Shown: positions 38,949 to 47,699 of the stretch, in pieces
Layout: each line of letters begins with the position of its first letter
Position numbering within the stretch: the stretch's first letter is position 1
Made by a program: the position numbers and the translations under genes
Notes under the pieces: model-generated
Told to the model about the DNA's origin: nothing
Databases searched by the model: none
What the model saw: only the letters and a program-made list of their open reading frames with translations
DNA from: Burkholderia arboris
GTDB taxonomy: Bacteria > Pseudomonadota > Gammaproteobacteria > Burkholderiales > Burkholderiaceae
DNA length: 64,000 nt
Reading direction: 5' to 3'
Assembly: GCF_902499125.1 (NCBI RefSeq)
Contig: NZ_CABVPX010000011.1
Location: forward strand, 1-64,000

Positions 38949-40325
38949 ATGACGCAACACTTCGACGCGATCGTCATCGGCACGGGCCAGGCCGGGCCGC
39001 CGCTCGCCGCGCGGCTCGCCGCCGCCGGCCTGAAAGTCGCGATCGTCGAGCGCGGCCGTTTCGGCGGCACCTGCGTGAACACCGGCTGCATCCCGACCAA
39101 GACGCTGATCGCGAGCGCGTACGCCGCGCAGCTCGCACGGCGCGCCGGCGAATACGGCGTGTCGGTGGGCCCCGTCACCGTCGACATGAAAGCCGTGAAG
39201 GCACGCAAGGACCAGGTTGCCGGCCGCTCGAACCACGGCGTCGAGCAATGGGTGCGCGGCCTCGCGAACACGACCGTGTTTCAGGGTCACGCCCGATTCG
39301 AGCGCGCCGACGCGGTGCGCGTGGGCGATGAACTGCTCGAAGCCGAACGCATCTTCGTCAACGTCGGCGGCCGCGCACAGGTACCCGCGATGCCCGGCCT
39401 CGACTCGGTGCCGTACCTGACCAATTCGACGATGATGGACGTCGACTTCCTGCCGGACCATCTCGTGATCGTCGGCGGCAGCTATGTCGGACTCGAATTC
39501 GGCCAGATGTACCGCCGCTTCGGATCGAAGGTCACGATCGTCGAGAAAGGCGCGCGCCTGATCCGCCGCGAGGACGAGGACGTGTCGCAGGCCGTGCGCG
39601 AGATTCTCGAGAACGAAGGGATCGACGTGCAGCTCGACGCGAACTGCCTGAGCGCACGGCGCGACGGCAACGGTGTCGTGGTCGGCCTCGACTGCGCGGG
39701 CGGCGGCCGCGAGGTCGCGGGCTCGCACCTGCTGCTCGCGGTCGGCCGCGTGCCGAACACCGACGATCTCGGGCTCGACCGGGCGGGCGTCGCAACCGAC
39801 GCGCGCGGCTACATCGCCGTCGACGAGCAGCTGCGCACGAACGTGCCCGGCATCTGGGCGCTCGGCGACTGCAACGGACGCGGCGCGTTCACGCACACCG
39901 CGTACAACGACTACGAGATCGTCGCGGCGAACCTGCTCGACGACGATCCGCGCAAGGTGTCCGACCGCATCACGGCCTACGCGATGTACATCGACCCGCC
40001 GCTCGGCCGCGTCGGCATGACGCTCGCGGAAGCGAAACAGACCGGCCGCCGGCTGCTGGTCGGCACGCGCCCGATGACGCGCGTCGGGCGAGCGGTCGAG
40101 AAAGGCGAAAGCCAGGGCTTCATGAAGGTGATCGTCGATGCGGACAGCCACGCGATCCTCGGCGCGTCGATCCTCGGCGTGACCGGCGACGAAGTCGTGC
40201 ACGGCATGCTCGACGTGATGGCCGCCGGCGCGCCGTACACGACGATCAGCCGCGCGATGCATATCCACCCGACCGTGTCGGAACTCGTGCCGACGCTGCT
40301 GCAGGACCTGCATCCGGTCGCGTGA
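38949..40325 (+). CDS. mercuric-reductase-like FAD/NAD(P) disulfide oxidoreductase
   Basis: A 458-residue class I flavoprotein disulfide reductase. It carries the FAD motif GTGQAGPPLAARLA, redox centre GGTCVNTGCIPTK (the two Cys of CVNTGC), a second Rossmann motif IVGGSYVGLEFG for NAD(P)H, the FAD-binding ALGDCNGRGAFTHTAYND, and a C-terminal dimerisation domain ending AMHIHPTVSELVP, with His as proton relay. It lacks the N-terminal MerT-like metal-binding domain and the C-terminal vicinal Cys pair of MerA, so mercury reduction is unlikely; mycothione/dihydrolipoamide-like or unknown disulfide reduction fits better. AGGAGG lies upstream. No mer genes are nearby. Confidence 0.85.
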   Translation: MTQHFDAIVIGTGQAGPPLAARLAAAGLKVAIVERGRFGGTCVNTGCIPTKTLIASAYAAQLARRAGEYGVSVGPVTVDMKAVKARKDQVAGRSNHGVEQWVRGLANTTVFQGHARFERADAVRVGDELLEAERIFVNVGGRAQVPAMPGLDSVPYLTNSTMMDVDFLPDHLVIVGGSYVGLEFGQMYRRFGSKVTIVEKGARLIRREDEDVSQAVREILENEGIDVQLDANCLSARRDGNGVVVGLDCAGGGREVAGSHLLLAVGRVPNTDDLGLDRAGVATDARGYIAVDEQLRTNVPGIWALGDCNGRGAFTHTAYNDYEIVAANLLDDDPRKVSDRITAYAMYIDPPLGRVGMTLAEAKQTGRRLLVGTRPMTRVGRAVEKGESQGFMKVIVDADSHAILGASILGVTGDEVVHGMLDVMAAGAPYTTISRAMHIHPTVSELVPTLLQDLHPVA

Positions 40326-40400
40326 TGCGCGGCGGGCGGCTGCGCACGGGTGTCGGACGGTGTGCGAAGATGGCCGCTCGCCACGACACCCGGGAACGCC

Positions 40401-41303
40401 ATGGACCGCCTGCAAGCGATGCAGATCTACGTACAGATCGTCGAGCGCGGCAACTTCACGCAGGCCGCCGACGCACTGCAGTTGCATCGGCCGGCCGTCA
40501 CGAAAGCCGTGCAGCAGCTCGAACAGGCGCTCGGCGTGCGGCTGCTGAACCGCAGCACGCGGCGCGTCAGCGTGACGGCGGAAGGCGAAGCGTTTCATGC
40601 GCGCTGCGTGCAGCTGCTCGGCAGCATCGACGATGCGTTCGCGTCATTCCCCAAACAGCGGGCGGTGCCGAAGGGCCGGTTGCGGATCGACATCGCGCTG
40701 GCGCTGGCGAAGACGGTCGTGATTCCCGCGCTGCCCGACTTTCAGCAGCGCTATCCGCAGATCGAACTCGTGCTCGGGGCAAGCGACCAGCCGGTCGACC
40801 TGATCGGCGAAGGCATCGACTGCGTCGTGCGGGTCGGCACGCTCAAGGATTCGAGCATGGTCGCGCGCACGGTCGGCGCGGTGCCGATGGTCACGTGCGC
40901 GTCGCCTGCCTATGTTTCGCGGCACGGCTTGCCGCGCACGCTGGACGACCTGCGTACGCATCGCGCGGTCAACTTCTTCACCGGCAGCAATCGCCGCGTG
41001 CTCGAGTGGACGTTTCGCCCGCACGGCGAAACCGTCGCGGTGAAGCTCACGAGCAGCCTGCTCACGGACAACTCGGAAGCGCTGCTGTCCTGCGGGCTCG
41101 CGGGCCTCGGCATCGTGCATGCGCTGCGGCCCGCGCTGCAGTCGAGCATCGACGCGGGCCTGCTGATCGAACTGCTGCCCGGCGTGCCGGCCGTGCCGAA
41201 GCCGGTGTCGGTGCTGTACCCGAACCGCGCGCACCTGTCGGACAAGGTGCGCGCCTTCATCGACTGGCTCACCGACCTGTTCGCGCGGCGTTACCCGGCG
41301 TAG
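40401..41303 (+). CDS. LysR-family transcriptional regulator
   Basis: A 300-residue LysR regulator with an HTH at residues 3-60 (MQIYVQIVERGNFTQAADAL, then RRVSVTAEGEAF) and a substrate domain (about 88-295) of the CrgA/AaeR-like subgroup, often linked to aromatic or quinone stress genes. It lies 75 bp after the flavoprotein disulfide reductase, whose expression it may sense. Its 3' end overlaps the 3' end of the convergent A-T-R gene by 35 bp. The overlap is in an unconserved C-terminal tail of both proteins. Confidence 0.88.
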   Translation: MDRLQAMQIYVQIVERGNFTQAADALQLHRPAVTKAVQQLEQALGVRLLNRSTRRVSVTAEGEAFHARCVQLLGSIDDAFASFPKQRAVPKGRLRIDIALALAKTVVIPALPDFQQRYPQIELVLGASDQPVDLIGEGIDCVVRVGTLKDSSMVARTVGAVPMVTCASPAYVSRHGLPRTLDDLRTHRAVNFFTGSNRRVLEWTFRPHGETVAVKLTSSLLTDNSEALLSCGLAGLGIVHALRPALQSSIDAGLLIELLPGVPAVPKPVSVLYPNRAHLSDKVRAFIDWLTDLFARRYPA

Positions 41304-44292
41304 CCGCGACCCGATAACCGATCGACCGCTCCATGTACCGCGCCAGCTGTTCGCGGGAAAATGCCGGCTGCTCGATGCCGCTGCCTTCCAGAAACGCGAC
41401 CACGTTGCGACAGTCCCACACGTAATTGTTCTGATACAGCTCGACCGTGCTCAGGCCATCGCGAATGTTGTCGTCGAACAGGCTCAACAGCGGATACAGC
41501 GGTGCGTCGATATCCGTCTTCCATGCATCGAGCCATTCGCGGTACGGAACGACCCTGAACCGCAGGTCGAAGTATCGTTCGAGCCTCGAGAAAAACGCCT
41601 TCAGCGTCAGGTCGGACTCGGGCGAATTGATCAGGTTGAACTTCCGCCCCAGCGCCGCCGGATTGCGCGAAATCCGCGCGAGCGCTTTCGTCATGTAGTC
41701 GACGCTCGTCAGCCCTTCGCGCAGGTCGTGCAGGTCGGGCACGGTGCCGCGCGCGATGCACGTCCTGACCAGCCGCCCCCACCATTGATAGTCCGCGCTC
41801 ACGCCGGTCTCGCCGTGAAACGTCGCGTAGCCGAGCCGGAAGGTCATCAGCGGCAGGCCGCGCAGCGCAGCCAGGCCGGCCATTTTCTCCATCACCCACT
41901 TGCTGCGCGTATAGCCGATGTCCTCGAGCACCGCCGGCAGGTTCTGATCGATGTCGTCCGCCTCGGTCATCATGGTCTTGCCGGTGACACGATGGCCCCA
42001 GCTGTACACCGAGATCGTCGACAGCAGGATCAGCGCCTTGGTTCGCCGGCATCCGGCAAATGCGAGGATCCGGGCCAGGCCGTCCACGTTGATCCGCTTC
42101 ATGTACGAATACGGCTGGATGAAATTGACCGCGCTGGCCGAGTGGTAAACGAGGTCGATCCCGTCCGCCAGCGCCGCGTAGTCGTGCTCGTTCATGCCGA
42201 AGCGCGCTTGCGTGACGTCGCCCGCCCACACGCGGATGCGCGAACGCTCGCCTGGCCCGAGGTTCACGTCGTACGCGCGCAGTTTTTCATCGATCCGCGC
42301 CCGCCCCGCTGCCGCATCCTTCGCGCGCACCAGACAATGCACGGCCGCCGACGTCGTCGCGAGCAGTTCGGCCAGCAAGTGGACGCCGACGAATCCCGTG
42401 GCGCCCGTCAGCAGGATCGTGCGCGGACACGCGAGCAGCGCCTCGTCGAACGCTCCGCTGAAATCCGCTTCGTCCGGCACGCGGATATCGTTCTCCAGCG
42501 CATAAACCGGCTCGCGTTCGATCGCGCGCGCCGCGCTGGCGGCACGTCGCTCGATTTCGCGTGCAAGCGCCTCCACCGATTGGTGCTCGTAGACGTCCCG
42601 GATCAGCATCTTCGTCCCCGCCGCGTCCGACAACGCCCTCGCGAGCTTCGCGGTCAGCAGCGAGTTGCCGCCTATATCGAAGAAACCATCGGTCTTGCGA
42701 AAGGACGCGTGGCCGGTCAACGCGACGAATGCATCCGCGACGATCCGCTCGACGGCGGAATACAGCGCCGGCTCCGTCCGGCTGCGCTGTGCTTCGCGGT
42801 ATCGAAGTTCGAGCGCGGCCCGGTCGGTCTTGCCGTTCGCCGTCACCGGCATGCCGTCCAGCAGCACGTGACCGACGGGCCACATGTAATCGGGCAGGGT
42901 TTGCCGGACGCTGGCCTTGAGTGCATCGACGATACGCGCATCCGGCACGGCGGGATCGCGCGGCACGACGAACGCGACAAGCTCCATCCCGGCTCCGGCC
43001 GCGCCGGGCAATGCCAGCACCACGGCCCTGCGCACTTCGCCGGACCGGACAAGCGCAGCGTGAACTTCGCTCAGCTCGACCAGATTGCCGCGAATCTTGA
43101 CCTGATCGTCCAGGCGCCCGAGGAACTGGATCGAGCCGTCGTCCAGCCAGCGCCCGAGATCGCCCGTGCGATAGATGATCCGGCCGGGCTGCCGCGGGTG
43201 CGGACGAAATTTCTCGCGGGTCAGCGCCGGGTTGCCCAGGTAGCCGCGGGCCAGGCCCGGCCCGCCGATGCAGATCTCGCCGACGTCGCTCCCCGTTACA
43301 GCATCCCGTGCGTCGTTCAGGATCAGGATCTCCGTCGCGCCGACGGGCCGCCCGATCGACTCCGGACGGCCGAGTGCCGCGCTCGGCACAACCTGGCAAG
43401 TCGCGAAGATCGTCGCTTCGGTCGGCCCGTAGTAATCGATCACCGTGTAAGCGATCCTGCCGGTATCGATCGGGCCGAGCTTTTCACCGGCCGTAAACAG
43501 GTACTTCAGCTTCAGGTCCGCAGGCTGGCCGACACCGACCACGTCAGCCACCATCACGGTGGGCACGTACGCATGCGTGATCCGGTGGCGGGTGAAGAAG
43601 CCGACGAGCGCGTCGGCGTCCACACGCGTTTCGTCGTCCGGCAGACACAACGTCGCGCCCGCGCAAAGGGCCGACCAGATTTCCCACTGCGATACATCGA
43701 AGCCGAGGCCGGCCATCAGCGTCGTACGGCTTGCACCGTTCATCGCGAAACGTACGTTGTGCCAATCGACGAGCGCCGACACGGCGGCATGTTCGACGAT
43801 CACGCCCTTCGGCGCACCGGTGGAGCCGGACGTGAAGATCACGTAGATCGCGCCGCCCTGCGCATCGGCATGTTGCGTTGCGCGTGCATCGTCGCGATCC
43901 GGCCGCCACGCGGACAGGTCCGCCACGCTCGCGAACGGCGCTGCCGCATCGCGCGGCGCCGTACGGGCCGTCAATACCAGCGCGGCATTGCATTGCCGCA
44001 GGATGTGATGTTTGCGGGCGTCGGGATAGCGTTCGTCGATCGGCACATAGGTTGCGCCCGCCTTCAGGATGCCGAGGATGCCGACAATGAACGCCGCGTT
44101 CCGCGCCGCCTCGATCGGCACGAGGTCGCCGCTTGCGATGCCTCGCGCCCGCAATGCACGCGCCACCGCATCGCTCCGAAGGTCCAGTTCCCTGTAACTC
44201 AGGCATTCATGCTCCGAAACCACGGCTGACGCGTCCCCGTCACGCGCCGCCTGAGTCCGGAATATTTCGATCACGTTCGATTGAGTAGTCAT
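41269..44292 (-). CDS. stand-alone NRPS-like adenylation-thiolation-reductase
   Basis: A 1007-residue A-T-R protein. Adenylation domain (about residues 10-505): A3 FTSGSTGAPKGV, A5 YYGPTEATI, A8 GRLDDQVKIRGNLVEL, A10 TANGKTDR. Thiolation domain (about 515-590) with FFDIGGNSLLTAK, whose Ser takes phosphopantetheine. Thioester reductase domain (about 630-990) with NADPH motif TGATGFVG and catalytic YTRSK. Aligning by eye to GrsA gives a specificity code near D-V-W-Y-F-A-Y-I-F-K, which I cannot assign. Such proteins activate an amino or aromatic acid and release it as aldehyde or alcohol. There is no condensation domain and no other biosynthetic gene nearby. Confidence 0.9.
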   Translation of the reverse strand: MTTQSNVIEIFRTQAARDGDASAVVSEHECLSYRELDLRSDAVARALRARGIASGDLVPIEAARNAAFIVGILGILKAGATYVPIDERYPDARKHHILRQCNAALVLTARTAPRDAAAPFASVADLSAWRPDRDDARATQHADAQGGAIYVIFTSGSTGAPKGVIVEHAAVSALVDWHNVRFAMNGASRTTLMAGLGFDVSQWEIWSALCAGATLCLPDDETRVDADALVGFFTRHRITHAYVPTVMVADVVGVGQPADLKLKYLFTAGEKLGPIDTGRIAYTVIDYYGPTEATIFATCQVVPSAALGRPESIGRPVGATEILILNDARDAVTGSDVGEICIGGPGLARGYLGNPALTREKFRPHPRQPGRIIYRTGDLGRWLDDGSIQFLGRLDDQVKIRGNLVELSEVHAALVRSGEVRRAVVLALPGAAGAGMELVAFVVPRDPAVPDARIVDALKASVRQTLPDYMWPVGHVLLDGMPVTANGKTDRAALELRYREAQRSRTEPALYSAVERIVADAFVALTGHASFRKTDGFFDIGGNSLLTAKLARALSDAAGTKMLIRDVYEHQSVEALAREIERRAASAARAIEREPVYALENDIRVPDEADFSGAFDEALLACPRTILLTGATGFVGVHLLAELLATTSAAVHCLVRAKDAAAGRARIDEKLRAYDVNLGPGERSRIRVWAGDVTQARFGMNEHDYAALADGIDLVYHSASAVNFIQPYSYMKRINVDGLARILAFAGCRRTKALILLSTISVYSWGHRVTGKTMMTEADDIDQNLPAVLEDIGYTRSKWVMEKMAGLAALRGLPLMTFRLGYATFHGETGVSADYQWWGRLVRTCIARGTVPDLHDLREGLTSVDYMTKALARISRNPAALGRKFNLINSPESDLTLKAFFSRLERYFDLRFRVVPYREWLDAWKTDIDAPLYPLLSLFDDNIRDGLSTVELYQNNYVWDCRNVVAFLEGSGIEQPAFSREQLARYMERSIGYRVAATPGNAARTGR

Positions 44293-44647
44293 CCTTTTTA
44301 TTCCTCATATCGACAGGCGCAGATCTCAATATAGAGTGGCACGCATAAAACGCAATTCACTGGTGAACGGCACACAGGCAACTTGTGTCGGTCACGAACC
44401 GCGTCGTCACACACAGCGAAACGATGGCGATGTTTGATGCATTTGAAGCAGCATTCGACGACGTGCCGGGTATCGCGGCGCCGGTCGCCCAACCAGCGTA
44501 GTCCATCGGACATCGACGGCCACACATACGTTGGCATCCATTGTTATTCGTCAAATAACAATCAATGATCCCGGCGCACGTTTATCCGGCGCGGACACCC
44601 GCCTACGATGCTTCTTCATCGACACCCGTTCATCGAAGGAGCAATCC
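44293..44647. promoter_or_regulatory. intergenic promoter region with 9-bp-arm palindrome
   Basis: ATTGTTATT (44540-44548) and AATAACAAT (44554-44562) are a perfect inverted repeat with a 5-bp spacer, 86 bp upstream of the oxidoreductase start: a strong candidate operator. The minus-strand A-T-R gene starts at 44292, and the stretch just above it is AT-rich (CCTTTTTATTCCTCATATCG). No gene is evident between. Confidence 0.6.
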
Positions 44648-45637
44648 ATGTCCCGCATCGTTCGTTTCCACCGCATCGGCGGCCCCGACGTCCTGCAGAT
44701 CGACACCATCGACGTGCCCGCGCCAGGCCCCGACGAGATTCAGCTGCGCGTGAAGGCGATCGGCCTCAATCGCGCGGAAGTCATGTTCCGCAGCGGCGAA
44801 TACACGTTCATGCCGCGCTTTCCGGCATCGCTCGGCTACGAGGCGTCGGGCGTGGTCGCGGCAGTCGGCCGCAACGTGACGGCATTCGCCGAAGGCGACG
44901 CGGTGAGCGTCGTACCGGCGTTCTCGTTTGCCGACTACGGGATGTACGGCGAGGTGGTCAACGTGCCCGCGCACGCCGTGGTCAGGCATCCGGACAGCCT
45001 GTCGTTCGAGGAAGCCGCCGCGACGTGGATGATGTTCGTCACGGCCTACGGCGCGCTGATAGAACTCGGCGGACTGAAGCGCGGCGATGCGGTGTTGATC
45101 GGCGCAGCGTCGAGCAGCGTCGGGCAGGCGGCGATCCAGGTCGCGAACCACATCGGCGCAGTGCCGATCGCGCTGACGCGCGGCGAATCGAAGCGTCAGG
45201 CGTTGCTCGACGCGGGCGCGAAGCACGTGATCGCCGGCAGCCCGGCCGACCTGCCGCAGCAAGTGGCGGAGATCACCGGCGGCACCGGCGCACGCCTCGT
45301 GTTCGATCCGGTCGGCGGCCCCGATGCGGCGAACCTGCTGCGCGCGCTGGCCACGAACGGCACGTTCTTCCAGTACGGCGCACTCGATACGCGCGACATC
45401 CCGGTGCCGGTGATGGATCTGCTCGCGCGCCACCTGACGCTGCGCGGCTACGAGCTGTTCGAGATCACCGGCGACGCGCAACGGCTCGAGCGCGCGAAGC
45501 GCTTCATCGTCGACGGGCTCGCGGCCGGCGCGCTGAAGCCGCTGATCGACCGCACGTTCGCGTTCGACGACATCGCCGACGCGCACCGCTACATGGAAGC
45601 CGGTGCGCAGGTCGGCAAGATCGTCGTCACGGTCTGA
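44648..45637 (+). CDS. zinc-independent MDR alcohol dehydrogenase / quinone oxidoreductase
   Basis: A 329-residue medium-chain dehydrogenase/reductase. The GroES-like domain spans about residues 1-120 (GLNRAEVMFRSGEY, PASLGYEASGVVAAVG). The nucleotide domain contains AASSSVGQAAIQVA, a variant of the usual GAAGGVG loop, and the RYMEAGAQVGKIVV end is characteristic of quinone oxidoreductases. The Cys/His ligands of catalytic and structural zinc are absent, so it belongs to the zinc-independent NADPH:quinone/enone reductase branch. AAGGAGCAATCC sits before ATG 44648. It is probably controlled through the palindrome at 44540-44562. Confidence 0.88.
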   Translation: MSRIVRFHRIGGPDVLQIDTIDVPAPGPDEIQLRVKAIGLNRAEVMFRSGEYTFMPRFPASLGYEASGVVAAVGRNVTAFAEGDAVSVVPAFSFADYGMYGEVVNVPAHAVVRHPDSLSFEEAAATWMMFVTAYGALIELGGLKRGDAVLIGAASSSVGQAAIQVANHIGAVPIALTRGESKRQALLDAGAKHVIAGSPADLPQQVAEITGGTGARLVFDPVGGPDAANLLRALATNGTFFQYGALDTRDIPVPVMDLLARHLTLRGYELFEITGDAQRLERAKRFIVDGLAAGALKPLIDRTFAFDDIADAHRYMEAGAQVGKIVVTV

Positions 45638-45644
45638 GCCGTGC

Positions 45645-45665
45645 GCGGCGGGCGCTGCCCGCCGC
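45645..45665. terminator. bidirectional hairpin between convergent genes
   Basis: A 9-bp perfect GC-rich stem (45645-45653 with 45657-45665) and a 3-nt loop sit just after the oxidoreductase stop and before the epimerase stop. Confidence 0.65.
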
Positions 45666-45669
45666 CCGC

Positions 45670-46563
45670 TCAGCTTTCGAAATACCGCGGCCGATCGATG
45701 TCGGCCAGCAGCCGCGGCTGCGTCGGCACCCAGTCGAGCAATGCGCGCGTGCGCTCGCTGGTGGCCGGCGCATCCATCCCGGCAAACATCGCGAACCAGC
45801 CGAAATGCTCGCCGGCCTCCGCCGGCGACTTCGTGACGACCGGTACGTTCAGCCGCCGGCCGATCACGTCCGCGATCTCGCAAAACCGCACACCGGTATC
45901 GTCGACCGCGTGATAGCGCGCGCCGCCCGTCCCGCGTTCGATCGCGAGCCGGTACACACGCGCCGCGTCGAGCCGGTGCACGGCCGGCCAGCGATTGCCG
46001 CCGTCGCCGACGACCGCCGAAGCCCCCTTCTCCCTCGCGAATGCAATCAGCCACGGGACGAAACCGTGATCGCCGTCGCCGTGTACGGACGGCGGCAAGC
46101 GTACGACCGACGCATGTACGCCGCGCGCTTCCAGCGCGACCGCGGCCGCTTCGGACGCACGCGGATAGGCCGGCGACACCGGCACGTGCGAATCGTCTTC
46201 CGTCGCCTCGCGGCCCGGCGCGACGAGCGCCAGCCCCGACGTGACGACCAGCGGCCGCGCCGAACCCGCGAGTACCGCGCCAACCGTCTCGATCGCACGG
46301 CGATCGAGTTCGCAGTTCTGCGCGAAGCGCGAGAAGTCGTGATTGAATCCCGTGTGGATCACCGCGTCGGCGGCTTCGGCGCCGCGCGTCAGGCTGCCGA
46401 GATCTTCCAGCGACCCGCGATGCACGTCGGCGCCTGCGGCGGCCACCGACGCGGCCGCCGCTTCGGACCGCGCGAGCCCGAGCACCGAGTGCCCGGCGGC
46501 AACCAGTTCGGCGACGACGGCCGAGCCGACGAATCCCGACGCTCCCGTAACAAAGACACGCAT
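45670..46563 (-). CDS. NAD(P)-dependent epimerase/reductase (extended SDR)
   Basis: A 297-residue extended/atypical SDR. N-terminal [16 protein letters not shown] binds NAD(P); HTGFNHDF and [18 protein letters not shown] follow, as in the 3-beta-HSD/flavonol-reductase-like group. The usual YxxxK is replaced by [11 protein letters not shown] (Tyr, no Lys four residues later), so catalysis may differ from classical SDRs. ATG 46563 is preceded by AGGTACTGA. It is divergent from an XRE regulator with a 14-bp perfect palindrome in between; this pairing is common and implies direct control. Substrate unknown. Confidence 0.82.
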   Translation of the reverse strand: MRVFVTGASGFVGSAVVAELVAAGHSVLGLARSEAAAASVAAAGADVHRGSLEDLGSLTRGAEAADAVIHTGFNHDFSRFAQNCELDRRAIETVGAVLAGSARPLVVTSGLALVAPGREATEDDSHVPVSPAYPRASEAAAVALEARGVHASVVRLPPSVHGDGDHGFVPWLIAFAREKGASAVVGDGGNRWPAVHRLDAARVYRLAIERGTGGARYHAVDDTGVRFCEIADVIGRRLNVPVVTKSPAEAGEHFGWFAMFAGMDAPATSERTRALLDWVPTQPRLLADIDRPRYFES

Positions 46564-46631
46564 GTTCAGTACCTCCGGATGAAATGGAGGCTTACTATCT
46601 GTCGATGGCCGCTCGCGGTGAAGTCGTGACG

Positions 46632-46645
46632 GTTTACCGGTAAAC
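46632..46645. promoter_or_regulatory. 14-bp perfect palindrome, probable XRE operator
   Basis: GTTTACCGGTAAAC lies 14 bp before the XRE start and 69 bp from the divergent epimerase start; it would overlap both promoters. Confidence 0.7.
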
Positions 46646-46658
46646 GAACTAACAGGAT

Positions 46659-47516
46659 ATGGCTGACGCCCCCGACAACCTGCTCGGCGCGTACCTGCGG
46701 GACCGCCGCGAGAAACTCGACCCGGCCGCGCTCGGGCTGCCGGCCACCCGCCGCCGCACGCCGGGCCTGCGGCGCGAGGAAGTCGCGCAGCGCGCGCATG
46801 TGAGCGCCGCGTGGTACACGTGGCTCGAACAGGGGCGCGGCGGCGCACCGTCGGCCGATGTGCTCGACCGGCTCGCCCGCGCACTGATGCTGAACGAAGC
46901 CGAACGCGAACACCTGTTCCTGATCGGCGTCGGCCATCCGCCCGACGTGCGCTATCGCGCGCCGGCCGGTGTAACGCCGCGCCTGCAGCACGTGCTCGAT
47001 TCGCTCGACGCGAGCCCCGCGATCGTGCGCTCGGCGACGTGGGACGTCGTCGCCTGGAACGACGCGGCGGCCGCCACGCTGACCGACTACGCGACGCTGC
47101 CCCCCGCCGCGCGCAACATCCTGCGGCTGATCTTCGTCGACGCGGGCGTGCGCGATGCGCAGTCGAACTGGGAGCGCGTCGCGCGGTTCGCGGTCGGCGC
47201 GTTTCGTGCGGACGTCGCGCGCATTGGCGCGACGCAGGCCGTGCAGGCGTTCGTCGACGAGATGCGCGCGACGAGCGCCGAATTCGACACGATGTGGCGC
47301 GACCACGACATCCATTCGCATGACGAAAGTACGAAAGAAATCCGCCATCCGCAGGCCGGCCGGATCGCGTTCGACTATTCGGCGTTCTCGGTCACCGGCC
47401 GCCCCGACCTGAGCCTCGTGATCTTCACGCCGGCGACGCCGGCCGACCGCGCGCGCATCCGGGCGCTCGTCGCAGCGCGCGACCAGGCCGGTGCGCGGCA
47501 GGCGCCGGCTGCATGA
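46659..47516 (+). CDS. XRE-family regulator with MmyB-like ligand domain
   Basis: A 285-residue regulator. The N-terminal XRE helix-turn-helix (about residues 8-88) contains [20 protein letters not shown] and WYTWLEQGR, hallmarks of the MmyB-type family. The PAS-like C-terminal domain (about 105-275) contains [20 protein letters not shown] and NILRLIFVD, thought to bind a fatty-acid-like ligand. Such regulators usually control an adjacent divergent dehydrogenase, here the epimerase-like gene, via the palindrome at 46632-46645. A GC hairpin (arms 47525-47532 and 47537-47544) follows the stop. Confidence 0.92.
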   Translation: MADAPDNLLGAYLRDRREKLDPAALGLPATRRRTPGLRREEVAQRAHVSAAWYTWLEQGRGGAPSADVLDRLARALMLNEAEREHLFLIGVGHPPDVRYRAPAGVTPRLQHVLDSLDASPAIVRSATWDVVAWNDAAAATLTDYATLPPAARNILRLIFVDAGVRDAQSNWERVARFAVGAFRADVARIGATQAVQAFVDEMRATSAEFDTMWRDHDIHSHDESTKEIRHPQAGRIAFDYSAFSVTGRPDLSLVIFTPATPADRARIRALVAARDQAGARQAPAA

Positions 47517-47524
47517 CCGCACGC

Positions 47525-47544
47525 GGCGGGCGCCGCCGCCCGCC
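47525..47544 (+). terminator. GC hairpin after the XRE gene
   Basis: GGCGGGCG and CGCCCGCC (8-bp perfect stem, 4-nt loop) start 8 bp after the stop codon. A T-run is lacking. Confidence 0.5.
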
Positions 47545-47699
47545 TCGCCGGCCTTCCCATCCGGCCCCTTCGGCTGCCTTCACCCCATCGCAATCCGCAC
47601 TGATTCCCAGTCGAATATTTAATTTTCACCTGGCGTAGCGCGCGCTTACCCTTTCGGCATCGCATCACAGGGCCACCGGCCCCTCCCTGGAGCATCCCG

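Noticed and set aside
38949..40325. Annotating the flavoprotein as MerA mercuric reductase
   Set aside because: It lacks the N-terminal metal-binding domain and the C-terminal Cys pair, and there are no mer genes nearby.
41269..44292. Assigning the A-T-R protein to the fragin (ham) cluster
   Set aside because: None of the partner genes (cupin, PAP2-like or acyl-transfer genes) is present around it.
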